Positions 33,540 through 45,129 are shown, counted from the stretch's first letter. The stretch: 64,000 nucleotides of DNA from Narthecium ossifragum (GCA_963920575.1 OY986969.1:25521434-25585433); one strand, 5' to 3'. Notes: a model not told the origin generated them from the sequence alone. Program-made: numbers and translations.

Positions 33540-33700
33540 TATATAATAAAGTTAGGTAAACATTATCCGAACTTAAATGGACTACATGAAGCCTACGTGA
33601 AAGGTGATAGTAAGGGAGGAGGAGTTAATGAGAGTTAGTGAGGAGTTATTATGAGAGGTGAGAAAGAGAGGATGGTTACCTGCTACCTGTGCATGACCTG
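33540..33700 (+). repeat. Degenerate Helitron-like copy
   Basis: It contains the family body (ACATGAAGCCTACGTGAAAG, GAGTTAGTGAGGAGTTATTA) found at 21805-21965, but the CTAG end and hairpin are not preserved. Confidence 0.4.
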
Positions 33701-33835
33701 ACACAAGTTTAAATAAACTTGTACGAAGATAGTTGGCGAGAGTTAAGCCTGACCCGACACAAGTTTATGAATCGTGATACAACGCACGTACTACCCCCCA
33801 TACGTGTATTCTGCACGCCATATGTGGCGTCCAGT

Positions 33836-33946
33836 GTATCGGCCGAAACTTTCTCTACTGTTGTTCCATGGACTTGCGTGTATAAATCGAGGGGAAGAGT
33901 ATTCAAAGTCTTAAAAATAGTTAAGAGCTTAACTGCAGGTTCCACA
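33836..33946 (+). promoter_or_regulatory. Promoter of the second lectin gene
   Basis: It is nearly the same as the first lectin's promoter, with TATAAAT at 33881-33887, 60 bp before the ATG, and the shared leader TTAACTGCAGGTTCCACA. Confidence 0.75.
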
Positions 33947-34822
33947 ATGGCACTCCTCCACCACCACCGGATCCTCCTCTCGGCCATCCTCCTCCTCCTC
34001 CTCCTCAACACCACTGCAACCTCCACCAACGTTGTCTTATCGGATGGCAAAGGCATCTATAGCGGTACCAAACTCACCGGCGGCAGCCTCACGTTAGACT
34101 TCGACATGTTCTGCAACCTGCGACTCTACGACAACGGCGAGCTCGTCAGGACCTTCAACACCATGCACTACTTCTTCTACTTCGGCTGCACCCTCTACGT
34201 CGACAAGCACGGCGTCGTCAACGTCGTGGGGAACATCGCCGGCATGCTTGACATCCCGATCTTCGGCTCCAGGTCGAGGACCGGCCACTACGCGCTCATC
34301 GTTGGCAACGGCAAGCTCGGCGTCTACGGCGACGCCATCTGGTCGAGCTTGCAGTCCATCAGCAGCACCGAACCCATCACTTATGCAGCCAGCTCGCTGT
34401 TCGCCGCCGACACAAACAGCGTCCTGTTCTCCGACAAATTGATCACGGCCGGTTCGAATGGAAACCTCACGGTGGCGGCCAGCGGAGACTCCTTGCTGGT
34501 GCTGGAGCCCAAGTGCAACCTGGCGGTGGTGAAGAAGAACGAGATCATATGGGAGTCCAAGACGACCCATAACCCGGCCAACGCTTACGCGCAGTGCCAG
34601 CTTATTCTGAGGACCGACGGGGAGCTCGTCCTCGGAGAGTTGGTGCCCGTTGCCGTCGGCGACTCGGATCCGGTCTTTGACATCCTTTGGAGCAGTGGAG
34701 TATCATCCGACGCAGGGAGCCATGCCGCCGTTCTCACCGGCGGTGGCGAGTTTGTTGTCTACGGGCTCAAGGACACGGTTTATCAGCAAAAAAGCATCGA
34801 GATCGAGATGGTCACGGAGTGA
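33947..34822 (+). CDS. Two-domain GNA-type lectin 2 (mosaic gene)
   Basis: A 291-residue secreted lectin. The signal peptide is about residues 1-25, and the domains are ~28-133 and ~156-273, with cysteine pairs C56-C81 and C190-C217. I start at 33947, not at an in-frame ATG at 33719, because the leader and MALxHHHRILLSA match lectin 1 and a TATA box lies between the two ATGs. Domain 1 follows lectin 1 (TKLTGGSLTLDF, CTLYVDKHGVV). From codon ~175 to the stop, only one residue (A236 versus G) differs from the lectin at 56061. Mannose-site residues Gln and Asp are replaced in both domains. The sequence is intact and probably expressed. Confidence 0.93.
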   Translation: MALLHHHRILLSAILLLLLLNTTATSTNVVLSDGKGIYSGTKLTGGSLTLDFDMFCNLRLYDNGELVRTFNTMHYFFYFGCTLYVDKHGVVNVVGNIAGMLDIPIFGSRSRTGHYALIVGNGKLGVYGDAIWSSLQSISSTEPITYAASSLFAADTNSVLFSDKLITAGSNGNLTVAASGDSLLVLEPKCNLAVVKKNEIIWESKTTHNPANAYAQCQLILRTDGELVLGELVPVAVGDSDPVFDILWSSGVSSDAGSHAAVLTGGGEFVVYGLKDTVYQQKSIEIEMVTE

Positions 34823-35404
34823 CGGAATAAATATGTTGCTGTTTTCGATCCCTTTGCTTCGCTACGTAATTTCAGGATCGCTTAGCTAGGTGTTTGAGTA
34901 ATGGTGTACAATAATCTAGCTGAGATCTTTAGTGGCCATCTCCTGAAGGTGGTGACTGAGGATCTTGGTCTCTTGCTTTCCGGTAGTGCTATTTTCGTAA
35001 TAAAAAGCGAATGGGGCTATTTTCATTTTTATGTTTTTCTCTCTCTCTTCATGCTTCACCGATGCATACCAACAATTTTAGCTCCTTCAAGCATCCGGTT
35101 GCTCTTAGTCTACTCCTATTGTCATTTTAATGCTACAAACACATAAACTTGATCGTCTTAGTACAGTAATGTGAGGCATGCTTGGTGTGGGCATAGCTTA
35201 TTCCAATTTATTGGGGGTTAAGGGATTTTGGGATAGAAAATGTGGGGTTATCTAATGGAGATAGGAAAGAATAGAGCGGCGGTAGTAGATGTAATTAGGA
35301 TAAAATAATAATTATTATTTTTTAAAATTTGAGGATAAGTGTGAGAATAAATTAATGGGTTATAACTCTCTTTAAGCCCGCACCAAACATGTGTAAAGAT
35401 TTAA

Positions 35405-36640
35405 CGGGAATGAGAAGCAAATAAATCGGAAATGAAAGACACAGATTTACGTGGTTCACCTTAAAACAGAGCTACATTCACGGAGTTGCTGGAGTTTCAC
35501 TATCACGACGGTGAAAAAGTCAGACGGTCGCCGATATAAATCCTCGTATCCTAGGGTTTTGACACATAAGGTATAAAAAAATACATAAACTACCCCTATC
35601 AATAGATCTCAAATCCTGTTTTTTCTTCCGGGGGTAGTGCCTCCGAAGACCCCCGTTGCCCTGACTCCCGTCAACTCTGCGTAGTGCGTCATAGTCGAAT
35701 CCATATCATAATCTGAAACAAGTACAAGATCATGCAGTACATACCTCAACAACATGACCATATAATCCAGCATGGCATGGCATTGGGTTATATCCCTCCT
35801 TAACCCCACACCAAACAAGTGTAAGGATTTAACTGGGAACGAGAAGCAAAGAAACCGGAAAAAAAGACACACAGATTTATGTGATTCACCCTAGAACATG
35901 GTTACATTCACGGAATTGTTTGAGTTTCACTATCACGAAGGCGAAAAAATCAATTACAAGATACAATGACGGTCGCCGATATAAACCCTCATATCCTAGA
36001 GTTTCGACACATATGGGCTCGTTTGTTTCGTGGTATTATAGGTGGGATAGGATTAGTAATCCCGTGGACCCCACTTTATCTCATGTTTGGTATGATTTTA
36101 GTCATGGGATAAATAATCTCGTTGGGACTCCATATCCCATGTACATGGGATAAAATAATCCCATAGGGGAGGTAGAATATGTAATCCCATGAGATAAAAT
36201 CCATTGAATTAAAAAATAAGAAAACTTTAAATATTTGATTAAATCTTCTCCCACCTTATCCTTATCTTACCAAACATGAGAGAAGAGTTTAACCCCTCAA
36301 ATCATCTCCCGCGAGAATATATCCCGGGATATGATCTCCTGAGAGAATATATTTCGGGATACAATCTCCCAGGAGATTACATCCACCCATATCCTGTCAT
36401 GCGAAACAAACGTGCCCTATAAGGTATAGAAAATTACATGAACTACCCCTATCAATAGATATCAAATCTGATTTTTTCTTCCGGGGGCACTGCCCCAGAG
36501 ACCCCCGCTGCCTCGACCCCGTCAACTCTGTATAGTGTGTCATAGTCGAATCTGTATCATAATCCAAGACAAGTAAAAGATCATTCTCCACGACGCAACA
36601 ACATGACCATATAATCTAACATGGCGTGGCATTGGGTTTG
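35405..36640. mobile_element. Two adjacent copia-like LTR pieces
   Basis: The pieces start at about 35405 (TGTAAAGATTTAACGGG) and 35819 (TGTAAGGATTTAACTGGG). Each contains the TTTAYGTGRTTCACC phrase and a CATGACCATATAATC end region. The second is interrupted by the MITE at 36015-36417. No internal retroelement coding sequence lies between them, so this is a tandem solo-LTR or TRIM-like arrangement. Confidence 0.55.
36015..36417. mobile_element. MITE with GGGCTCGTTTGTTTCG ends
   Basis: Inverted ends GGGCTCGTTTGTTTCG and, on the other strand, GGGCACGTTTGTTTCG lie inside an LTR piece. A 3-bp TAT repeat flanks it (36012-36014 and 36418-36420), and the LTR resumes with TATAAGGTATA afterwards. A 3-bp duplication fits the PIF/Tourist group loosely. 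The second copy is at 58133-58505. Confidence 0.7.
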
Positions 36641-36665
36641 TATAGTTTAATGCAACAAGTCAGAA

Positions 36666-36667
<2 letters not shown>

Positions 36668-36716
<49 letters not shown>
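36668..36716. repeat. (TA)n microsatellite, about 24 units
   Basis: An uninterrupted TA run. The duplicate locus at 58740 has only ~6 units, so the run changed length after the duplication. Confidence 0.95.
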
Positions 36717-36721
<5 letters not shown>

Positions 36722-36909
36722 GCAAGTTAATTTTGTTTATCAATTTAAATTTTCGTGGTGGTTGCATGCTCGGTGATTTTGATAAAATAATACAATAGGG
36801 AAAGAGACTTGGAATCTTTATCGTCTGTCATTGGAGCCAAGTTGAATCCAGCCCACGTGCTGAAGGTGATGTAGGCAATATAAATATAAAGCCCATCATT
36901 TTCGATAGA

Positions 36910-38623
36910 TCATCAAATAAGATATAATGATGTACTAATGCACAAGAAGGGTTAATCTTTTCTTTGTTTCTTTTCTAATATTCTCTAATTACTGCGGCTC
37001 TTATGTCTCGTACTAATAGTGGCCTAAAATCTAACGCGTCACATAAAAAAGACCATATGATTTCTCTCGGTCAGATAGCTGATAAAGCATATCCTCTTCT
37101 TGTTCTTCTCAGATTTTTCGTTAAAATAAATCTTCAATATTCACTTTTGATATTTCAAAACCTCATATTCTGTTTTTTTATATAATAGAATCTTTAAAAA
37201 AAAAATACATGTAACGAATACACGTGTATAACTAATAATTATATATGTATTTTACACATGTATGTTATGTGTATTATTTATTGAGGATCCTATTATATAA
37301 AAAGACAGGCTGGAGGATCTTAAAGTATGAAAAGTTAACATATCGGAGGTTCTAAGTGACAAAAAAAATCTTGTTCTTCTCTGTGTATGCTTTCCGGCAA
37401 GTCAATAATGGCCCTATGTCTGAGTACGCTAGTATAACCACATATATCTCATGCATCTATCACAGGGACTTTATGACAATCAATTATGTCGTATGGATCA
37501 CTTGAATTTTTAATTGATTCATACATTTAATACGCACAATAGTGGTTGGTGGAGATGCGACGCTGAGAGATAAGCAAGAATCATTCAGTCGGGCCACAAT
37601 AAATGTGACACAGAGAGCTGTTTAAAGCAATTATTAAAGCATCCGTGAATTTAGTGTTGTTTGGATCAAACATCGGATAAGTTTGTATATTATATATATA
37701 TAAAATTGTCATGTAAATATGAAAGATCAAGAAAGATTTATGTTCATGACAAACTGATCATGTACACGTACATGATAAAGAGAGATAGTGAAAGTGAGCT
37801 AGAGATGATAGAGAGATAGAGAGAGTGAGGTAGAGAGAGTGGGTAGAGAGAGGCTAAGAAGGGAGGCCCTGAATGCCACATAAATCAAAGCCCATGAAAG
37901 ATAGTAAGATGATAAAAAAATATTTATATACATAAACAGGATTTATACATATTTAGCCTCGATACAAACGGGTCGTTCGTCTACTACACACGTGCCGCAT
38001 GAGCACCTTTGGACCTTCGATTCCGATCCGGTTACCGCACGAACCTCCAGACGTACACATGCGCTGCCTGCAAGGATTCACCGGCTACCAAGACACATGG
38101 GATTCCATCAACGCACACATATATATATATAATAAGCTTGAGACACGTATTACGATAAAAGATACCTGAACCTCGAAAGATGTCACAGATATACGACTTT
38201 TTTTTGCCAAAATGACCCATGATCCTAACTTTTGGCACATAAAGACCCTTGTTTTTTTGTTTTTTTTTTTTTTTGCAAATTGGGTCCCCGGAAATTATTT
38301 ATCCCCATATTGCCCTTGACATTTATTAGAATGGATGGCCGTACGATGCATATTAACATTGGAATCAGATTCAAATCGGAAATCGGTGCGGTAGGCGATG
38401 GGAGTTATGGCAGTGCCCACGTGTTATTCTAACAGTGGCTATGCGGTACGGCAGCTTTAGTGAGGACGCGATGGATTGATGTGTACCGGCGTATACTCGT
38501 GCCAAACCCGGACTTCGAACGAGTATTAAAGTATACCAAATATTTTAAAATAATATTATTTTAATCAAATATTATTAACATATAAATGTGAAGAAAATAT
38601 TGAGGGGGAAATACCTCTTTTGG
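36910..38623. other. Intergenic, no gene seen
   Basis: A/T-rich. It holds a GA-rich run at 37770-37860, short TA runs at 37695 and 38110, and a T-rich run at 38250-38275. Frames are short and of low complexity. Confidence 0.6.
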
Positions 38624-38643
38624 CCACGTCAGCGCTGACGTGG
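38624..38643. promoter_or_regulatory. Perfect 20-bp palindrome with paired TGACGT/ACGTCA motifs
   Basis: CCACGTCAGCGCTGACGTGG reads the same on both strands and contains two bZIP-type cores (TGACGTGG). A half copy, GTGACGTCAGCGCTATG, lies near 38740. It could bind a dimeric bZIP factor or mark the centre of an old inverted repeat. No gene start is near. Confidence 0.5.
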
Positions 38644-39014
38644 TCTTTTCATTTATGAATTTTTTAAATAATGATATTTTTAATAAAATATTATTAATAT
38701 ATATTTGTAAAAAAGATTTGAATTGGAATATGGCTCATTTGGTGACGTCAGCGCTATGTTTACGTGACCTTTCATCTTCTTAATCTAGTTTTCATACTGA
38801 TGACTTTGATTTATATTTTGAATCTTTATCCCACGCTATGTGGTCAAGTACGGAGAAAAGTATAAGAAGTCCTATTAACACTTGGTTTTAAACTCCAAAT
38901 GACATCTTCACTGAAGAACCAACGAATACCAAGTTTTTTTTATCAGTGGGTTGTATACTAAGACATAACTTCACGTCCTCCAATACAATTAACATCAAAC
39001 AAACACTTTTTTTT

Positions 39015-39290
39015 ACACCATATGTATAAACATTCAACCAAAGACAATGTTTATAAATTAATAATCACAGATCCAAAATCCATCTCAATTTTCGTACCCA
39101 ATACATTACAATCACCTCCATTCACATCTAAATATAGCTTTTATATAAATCAAAATCGTTTACATCAAACATCATTAACATTTCTAAATGATCACAAACC
39201 GGTAACAAAAAAAACAAAAGTCACGAGAAAAGACTCACCACCTAAGGTTTTTTCTTTTTTGTTTACTGTCATCTTCTTTGTTCTTCCTTA
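39015..39290. repeat. Dispersed repeat shared with 59865-60065
   Basis: Shared words include CAATACATTACRATCACC, CACATCTAAAYATAGC, ATATAAATCAAAATCGTTTA and TTTACTGTCATCTTCTTTGT. In the other copy a 2.9-kb element with long inverted ends interrupts the sequence after the last word. Confidence 0.8.
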
Positions 39291-39389
39291 GGCAGCCGCT
39301 CACACAGCATTCAACGTGACGGGTTGTATTTTTTAAAATATTTTATAATGCCATACCAATGTTAACATGACATGACATGGGATTTGAAT

Positions 39390-39522
39390 TATATGATGAG
39401 AGAATTTTCATGGAGTCTACGTGACGCCTATGTGACATGATGGGGTTTAGTGAGAGAGAATTATTAGGTGATTATTGAGATGAGATTAGTGATTACCTTG
39501 CCATGTGACAGGGCATAACTAG
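39390..39522 (+). repeat. Helitron-like copy ending CTAG
   Basis: It carries the family body (TGGAGTCTACGTGACGCCTA, TTAGTGAGAGAG) and ends CATAACTAG before a T and a TA run. It is degenerate relative to 21805-21965. Confidence 0.45.
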
Positions 39523-39553
<31 letters not shown>

Positions 39554-40900
39554 AGTTTGTAATACATATTTTGAGAAAAAAAATATGTGAATGTCAAAAA
39601 AAAATGCCGCGCGCGCGTATAAGTTCGGGACACATATTTCGAGAGAAAATATGTGAATCTCGAAAGATGCATGCAGACACGTGATACGAATTGCGATGTA
39701 ACTGATTAAGTAATGAATTTATTTTTCAGTTTTATAAAGCTAGAGGCGATACCGATGTGTAATTGTACATTAACATATCTGTGCCACGAATGTCGATGAA
39801 CGTATACACGTTGAGATTTATAATAGTTGATATAAGTTTCAGTACATTTAAAACAATAATATTTTGTGTTTTGTTTCAAAAAATATATTTATTTTATGTC
39901 TTCCATTCAAACATTGTTTGTTTTCAATTTGAAACGAGCAGTACATATTTATCAATACAGTCAGACTAAAAACTACTAAAAACTAGCACAAGTAATCCAA
40001 CAAATAACTGTGGAAGCCCTTCAAGTTACACGTGATGATACAATCATCGGTAGACTTGTTAAAGAACCATGATTGGATACGTGTGCAAAGAATCACATAT
40101 GGTTTTCAATCGGTAGATGTCTATTGATTGATTCACTTAATTCATCAATAGTGTTATATTGATGAATTAGATCAACCAATCGGTAGATATTTACGGAATA
40201 AATGTGTTAATCATCAAATTGATTGAATATTATCGATTGATTGATCTAATTTATCAATAAAACACTATCAATAGATTAGATGATTCAATCAATAGACTCA
40301 TCTGACGAGATTTGAGCGTGGCGGACAAATCTTTAGCGGTTGTTAAAATGTCATGTGCACTCTATGCATGTGTTTCGTGCATGTGGTCCAACATCATCCT
40401 CGAGAATCGTCCCAACATTAAAAGGCTCATTGAGAAGTGATTGGGATACATGTCACGTAGACATGTGCATCATATATAATCATTTTTAATGGTCCAAATC
40501 CACTCATATCCGTTGGTCTTCATCACATAAGCCAATGATACATGACCACCTAAACCATGTGCAATGTACATGGCTGAAAAGACATGTACACTAATCTCTA
40601 CACACATGCATAGAATCATGATCCATGACTGAAAAGGCATTTACACCGATCTCTACACACATGCATGGAATCATGATCCATGAATGAATTGTTTACACAC
40701 ACACAGACACCACCCCCCCCCCCACCCCCCTCTCGCTCTCAGCTCTCTCTCTCTCTCGGTTAAAATAGGCTATCTCTCGCTCTCGGTTAAAATAGGCTAT
40801 CCTTTCAGTTGGTCAACATCCAAATACTTACTTACTGATATTTCGTGCACTCATTGTTAATGTTATCATGATTCATGTACAAGCAGACATCAGTAGGCAC
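39523..40900. other. Intergenic with simple repeats upstream of lectin 3
   Basis: Between 40080 and 40300, words such as GATTGATTCA and TTGATGAATTAGAT occur in both orientations. At 40590-40690 a ~55-bp unit with ATCTCTACACACATGCATRG is doubled. At 40709-40800 a C run, a CT run and a 27-bp direct repeat (GGTTAAAATAGGCTATC) follow. No gene is seen. Confidence 0.6.
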
Positions 40901-40909
40901 ATATAATTA

Positions 40910-40916
40910 TATAAAT
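40910..40916 (+). promoter_or_regulatory. TATA box of lectin 3
   Basis: TATAAAT lies 45 bp before the ATG at 40961. The rest of the upstream region does not resemble that of lectins 1 and 2. Confidence 0.6.
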
Positions 40917-40960
40917 GCCATTGTAATTGGCTAAGCTAGCTAGAACTCCTCCTGGTCGCC

Positions 40961-41851
40961 ATGACATCCACCACCCCAATGGCTGCCCTCCTCCTCCTCC
41001 TCCTCTTTCCGGCCATCATCAGCCTTCTCATAGCACCAACCACCACCGCCACGATCGCAGTCTTCTCGGACCCGTTCCAGCCCCTTAACGCCGGCCTAAA
41101 CATCACCGACGGGGAGTACACCCTATCAATCCAAACCCACTGCAGCCTAGCCCTCTACAAGGGCAAAGAGCGCATCTTCTACGCCGAGTCCCCAAACCCC
41201 ACGACCATCGACTGCTTCGTCTTCATGTGTGAACAGGGCTACGTCTACGTCTTCCCCAGGGACCAGGAGCGAGCGCCCCGGCCGCTGTTCGGGAGGATGT
41301 CGACCTTCGGCCGGTTCGCCATGGTCGTTGACCAAGGCAAGCTCAGCATCTACGGCCCTGCCGTCTGGCCCTTCGTCAAACCTAATCCAGTAGGGCCAGA
41401 ACAGCACGAACACCACAGTCCTATCATATACTCCGGCCAATACTTCGACGGCAGCAGCGCCGGCGACGTGGTCGTGAAGACCAACTCACTCGGCGTCTCG
41501 TTGGTCATTAGGCCCACTTGCACGATCGCCGTGCTTGCTGAAAATGGCTCGGTCATCTGGAGCCCAGCCACGCCGTCGTACAAGGTGCGGGGGCAGTGCC
41601 GGCTCGAGCTGAGGTCCGACGGCGAACTCGTGCTCGATGACCGGGTCACGCACCTTAAAGGCGTGCCGAAGACTGTTGTCCACCGCGTCTGGCGCAGCGG
41701 TTTCTGTTCCAAGGCGACCGACAAGTATGTTTTGTTTCTCAGGTATAATGGAGATCTTGTGGTCTATGCTTTGAACAATGAGATCTTTAAAGGAAAGACG
41801 ATGAGTCCTACTGAAGGAGAGATTAAGATGGTTACCGGAGCAGCAGCTTAG
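40961..41851 (+). CDS. Two-domain GNA-type lectin 3 (divergent)
   Basis: A 296-residue secreted protein, without introns. Residues 1-30 are a signal peptide; a second in-frame Met at residue 7 is an alternative start. Domain 1 (~33-137) keeps part of the sugar motif, Q58-T-H-C-S-L-A-L-Y, so the Gln and Tyr are present but Asp and Asn are not. Domain 2 (~165-272) has R-x-T-x-T and is further off. Cysteines C61-C85 and C187-C213 match the family, with extra C90 and C249. It is the parent type of the relics at 31700 and 51004 (KVRGQCRLELRSDGELV, EIKMVTGA). Closest in style to curculin/neoculin-like proteins. It is intact. Confidence 0.92.
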   Translation: MTSTTPMAALLLLLLFPAIISLLIAPTTTATIAVFSDPFQPLNAGLNITDGEYTLSIQTHCSLALYKGKERIFYAESPNPTTIDCFVFMCEQGYVYVFPRDQERAPRPLFGRMSTFGRFAMVVDQGKLSIYGPAVWPFVKPNPVGPEQHEHHSPIIYSGQYFDGSSAGDVVVKTNSLGVSLVIRPTCTIAVLAENGSVIWSPATPSYKVRGQCRLELRSDGELVLDDRVTHLKGVPKTVVHRVWRSGFCSKATDKYVLFLRYNGDLVVYALNNEIFKGKTMSPTEGEIKMVTGAAA

Positions 41852-43238
41852 AGGCCTTCCACTGCTAGTAGCTAGGTGTGAGTTCTATGTTCTCTATGCT
41901 GCCTTTTTTAATAATTGGCTAGGATTATCCATGGCCATCTCGGAGATGGTCCTTGGATTAGCTTGAGCTTATGTATCAATCTTGTTATGAGATAAATAAG
42001 AAAGGCTTCTTATGTATCATAATTTTCTTGAGTTTTAGACCCATGACTGATCGGATCGATACATGTACAAGACACATCGATCGGCATGCCACATGCCAAT
42101 GTGGAGCACATGTTCTAATTCTTTTCTTTTCTTTTTGATCTGTTCTAATTCTTATTGAGTTTTATTGGGGAAAAATACACAGTTGTGAAGGAAAAAAATA
42201 AATAAAAAGTATCAATTGTGATGAAAGAAGTGTTCGCGTGGCGCCAAATGTGCTGGCGTTAGCTAGAAGAACATAATGAATCGTGATGGATCAGTGACGT
42301 GAGTGCTTCAATTTTCTTGAAAGTGAGCGAGGATGCTAATGCTGTGGAAGAAACATAAAGAAGATAAGTTAATTGCACCGGAACGAAAACAAGTTGATTT
42401 GCTTTAACGGCACCGAAATCGGCTCCATTGAAAGGATGAAATACTTTATTGATTGTTAAGACCACGCTGCTGATGGATCCGATGAATAACTTGCTCTCAA
42501 ATAAGAGTAAGTAAGTCTATTACAAAGCACAGGACGGACATGTAATTAAGGGTGCATGGCTGAACTGTGAATGACCTAAATCTAATATGCAAATAACGGT
42601 GGCTAAGTCTATTGACACAAGAGTCTATTGCTCTTGTTTTTTGATTGCGATGGAGGAGTAATTGTTGAATCGATTGGACTTTTATACCGTGTATGGTAGT
42701 TGAACTTTTAGTCAGTTAGTTACATTAACTAACCTTTTTTTTTCGTTAATAACATTGGGCTTTCCTTCCCCGGCTAGATGAACTCATTTTCATCATTATT
42801 CTTTTTTGCAAACTACATCCCTATTCCTTTCTTCGCGCTCCTCTACGAATCATATGAATACAAAAGAAATGACTTTTCTCACCAGCTCGTAAGTTGATGT
42901 GATTTGTCACGTCACTGCTAGGGATGGCAGCGGGGTGGTTAACATAATCCCAAACCCCCCATATAAAAAAACGCACCCTCAAATCCGTCCCAAACCCATG
43001 CGGGTTTTTATGCCCCATCCCATCCCCGTTAAAATCCAACCCACATAACCCATCTCCGCACAACCCCATATAATGTCACTGAAAACACGACAAAATATAA
43101 TATAAAAATTTAAAAAAAATCACATATTATAAATAAATAAAAATCCTCCTCTTCATCTTCCGCATATATGTAGACATAGTGCCACGTCAATTGTGCATCG
43201 TGGTGTTGTATGCCGGGATGGATGTATATATATATATA
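41852..43238. other. 3' flank of lectin 3, no gene seen
   Basis: The 3' UTR runs to about 42020. At 42915-43070 a stretch starting TAGGGATGGCAGCGGG with CGGGTTTT words looks like one end of a hAT-type MITE related to 51909-52708. Nothing else is recognised. Confidence 0.55.
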
Positions 43239-43413
43239 CTAGTAAATCCCCCTACCACCTGGTAGGATAACTACCCTCTCTCCCCATCTCCTCTACTAAC
43301 TCCCCACTAACCCCCTAACTCCCCCTACTAACTTTCCACTAACTCCCCTTTACCTAGGCTCCACCTAGGATAATCCCTACCACATAAGACGCCATTAGGA
43401 CAAAAAAAAATGC
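43239..43413 (-). mobile_element. Helitron-like element, - strand
   Basis: Read on the - strand it starts TCCTAATGGC and ends with a hairpin CCTACC-AGGT-GGTAGG followed by GGGATTTACTAG and then T. The perfect 6-bp stem before CTAG is the best Helitron-type 3' end in the window. The body matches 21805-21965. Confidence 0.6.
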
Positions 43414-43619
43414 ACTTGTTAACCATCCTGATATACAAGAATGATACAGGATGCTGCTGGCTGTGCAACACGCACCAATTGGCCACGTTTCAAGTGACGC
43501 ACATCCCAAAGGCTGCACTTGGTCAAGCCTTGGGTGACGTGGTTAAATAGATACTACAAGTAGCCCTTAATATTCAATTCACGCCCTATGGGTGGGTGGC
43601 CTTTCACTTCGTCTATTTT
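43414..43619. other. Intergenic, no gene seen
   Basis: No recognisable feature. Confidence 0.4.
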
Positions 43620-43995
43620 AGTGTTACTCTTCGTCTGTAATAATGGAGCCTGCCCTTATTACTATTATCACTACCATTGTCATCTTGTTGGTGTGCATGG
43701 ATTATTAGTGTGAGATTATATATGTTGCAAGTTGTGGACTAAATAACTAAGGCTTATTAAATATACATATTATATAGTATTTTCCTGATCTTACCCTTCA
43801 AACCGCGCATGAACCACGAGCTCTCCATTGTCATGGACAATCCTTAAATATTGCCACTATTTTTATGTTATGATGCTTCGTCCGTAATAACGGGACTCGG
43901 ATCACCATTGCCATCTTGTTGTTGCAGGTGGTGCATGGATTAGCTTGAGATTTATAAGTTCTAGACTAAATAAGGAAGGCTTCTTATATACATAT
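43620..43995 (+). pseudogene. Two lectin 3'-UTR relics
   Basis: Two stretches (43620-43770 and 43855-43995) repeat the lectin 3' UTR wording: GCTTCGTCYGTAATAA, TTGCCATCTTGTTG, GCATGGATTAGCTTGAG, GACTAAATAAGGAAGGCTTCTTA. Neither keeps any coding sequence. They mark at least one lost lectin copy. Confidence 0.6.
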
Positions 43996-45129
43996 ACCTG
44001 CACGATTAATGATAGTTTATTTGCACAATCTAGGTTCCTCATTCATGGAACGAACTAAAATAGCTCAGCTGCTCAAGGATGAAACATATGGCGAAGATTA
44101 AGCATAAGGACATCCGTAATCCCTACGGGGCTATTTGGTATGATGATAGTTTATTTCGGGTTAAGGGGTTAAGGGATTTTGAGGATTGAAAAAATAGGAT
44201 TAACTAATAGGGATATGAAAAAATAGAGCGGTAGTGGTAGATCAGTAGATGAAATAGAGATAAAATAATTTTGATTAATTTTGGTGTTTGAGGATCAGTG
44301 TGGGGATAAGGACTTAACCCACACCAAACAGGCTTACATGTCCCAATGCCGTTAAACATGCGACGTGTATTTGCGAAGTTTTGTTTTGCAAGCCCAAAAA
44401 AACACCATAAACGGGCAACGGCCCAATTGGTTTTGAATTCTAATGCTCCCAAAGAGCCTTGATGGAGCAGCTGAAGGCCCAAGCGAGGCAGTGTAAATTA
44501 TAGTCGATTGTTTTCAGGCCCCCAGTAACCTAACCAATCCTCTATCTTAACAACCAGATGTGGCACACTACGTGGCTCAGTACCTTCTTCTTATCTTCAC
44601 TTTTATTTATTTATTTATAAATCAAGCATTTTTTCCCTCCATTATTTGGACAGGTAAATATCATACCATCACAAATTTCTCGGTAAGGATTCGGAAGCAA
44701 TATCTCTCGCAGGAGATAAACAAGTCTTAATCGCTAACTGGCATCGATATTCCTATGTGAATATGTGATGTCTAGCATGAAATCCTCAAATTAATCCTAT
44801 CTTTATACATTGTCCAAGCATCATAAATCATCGGTAGTCGTCACAAATTATCTTAGATCCTCAAATCCTAATCGACGACATTTAGCCCTCCAATCATGGG
44901 TGGTGGTCAAGAAGTTTTCTCAAAATTAGGTTAAGTGTCCACATACACCATGCTCGAACGAGGGTAGGACGTCCCATCCACGCGGAACTATATTGGTATA
45001 CATCGCTATTCAATTTAAGTGGTCTTACAGCATGACTCACGTACGTACGTGTGATGCACGAGGGTGTAATGCTGCCAAGTGCCAATCAAGAGATGCAATT
45101 CGTCACACATAAACCAGTCAGTGTTACTG
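43996..45129. other. Intergenic with a MITE-like segment
   Basis: At about 44128-44335 a segment begins GGGGCTATTTGGTATG and ends CACACCAAACAGGCTT. The same layout (GGTTAAGGGATTTTGRGG, ACCAAACA) occurs at 35190-35400 and 57300-57500, so it is a dispersed MITE-like repeat. The rest shows nothing. Confidence 0.5.

Larger units (their letters stand above)
34469..36909. repeat. Segmental duplication, copy A (matches 56580-58941)
   Basis: High identity starts abruptly inside the lectin coding sequence (ACGGTGGCGGCCAGCGG) and ends after CCCATCATTTTCGA. A constant offset of 22,111 bp holds over the coding part. The block includes the lectin 3' end, a MITE-like segment, two copia-like LTR pieces, an inserted MITE and a TA microsatellite. 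Confidence 0.92.

Noticed and set aside
33719..33946. In-frame upstream extension of lectin 2 (start at 33719)
   Set aside because: It would place the signal peptide internally, and the promoter TATA box at 33881 lies between the two ATGs. Homology to lectin 1 begins at 33947.
34094..34570. 158-codon - strand frame inside lectin 2
   Set aside because: Antisense to the well-supported lectin coding sequence; a composition effect of GC-rich third positions. The same applies at 18592, 41147, 41350, 56300 and 56535.
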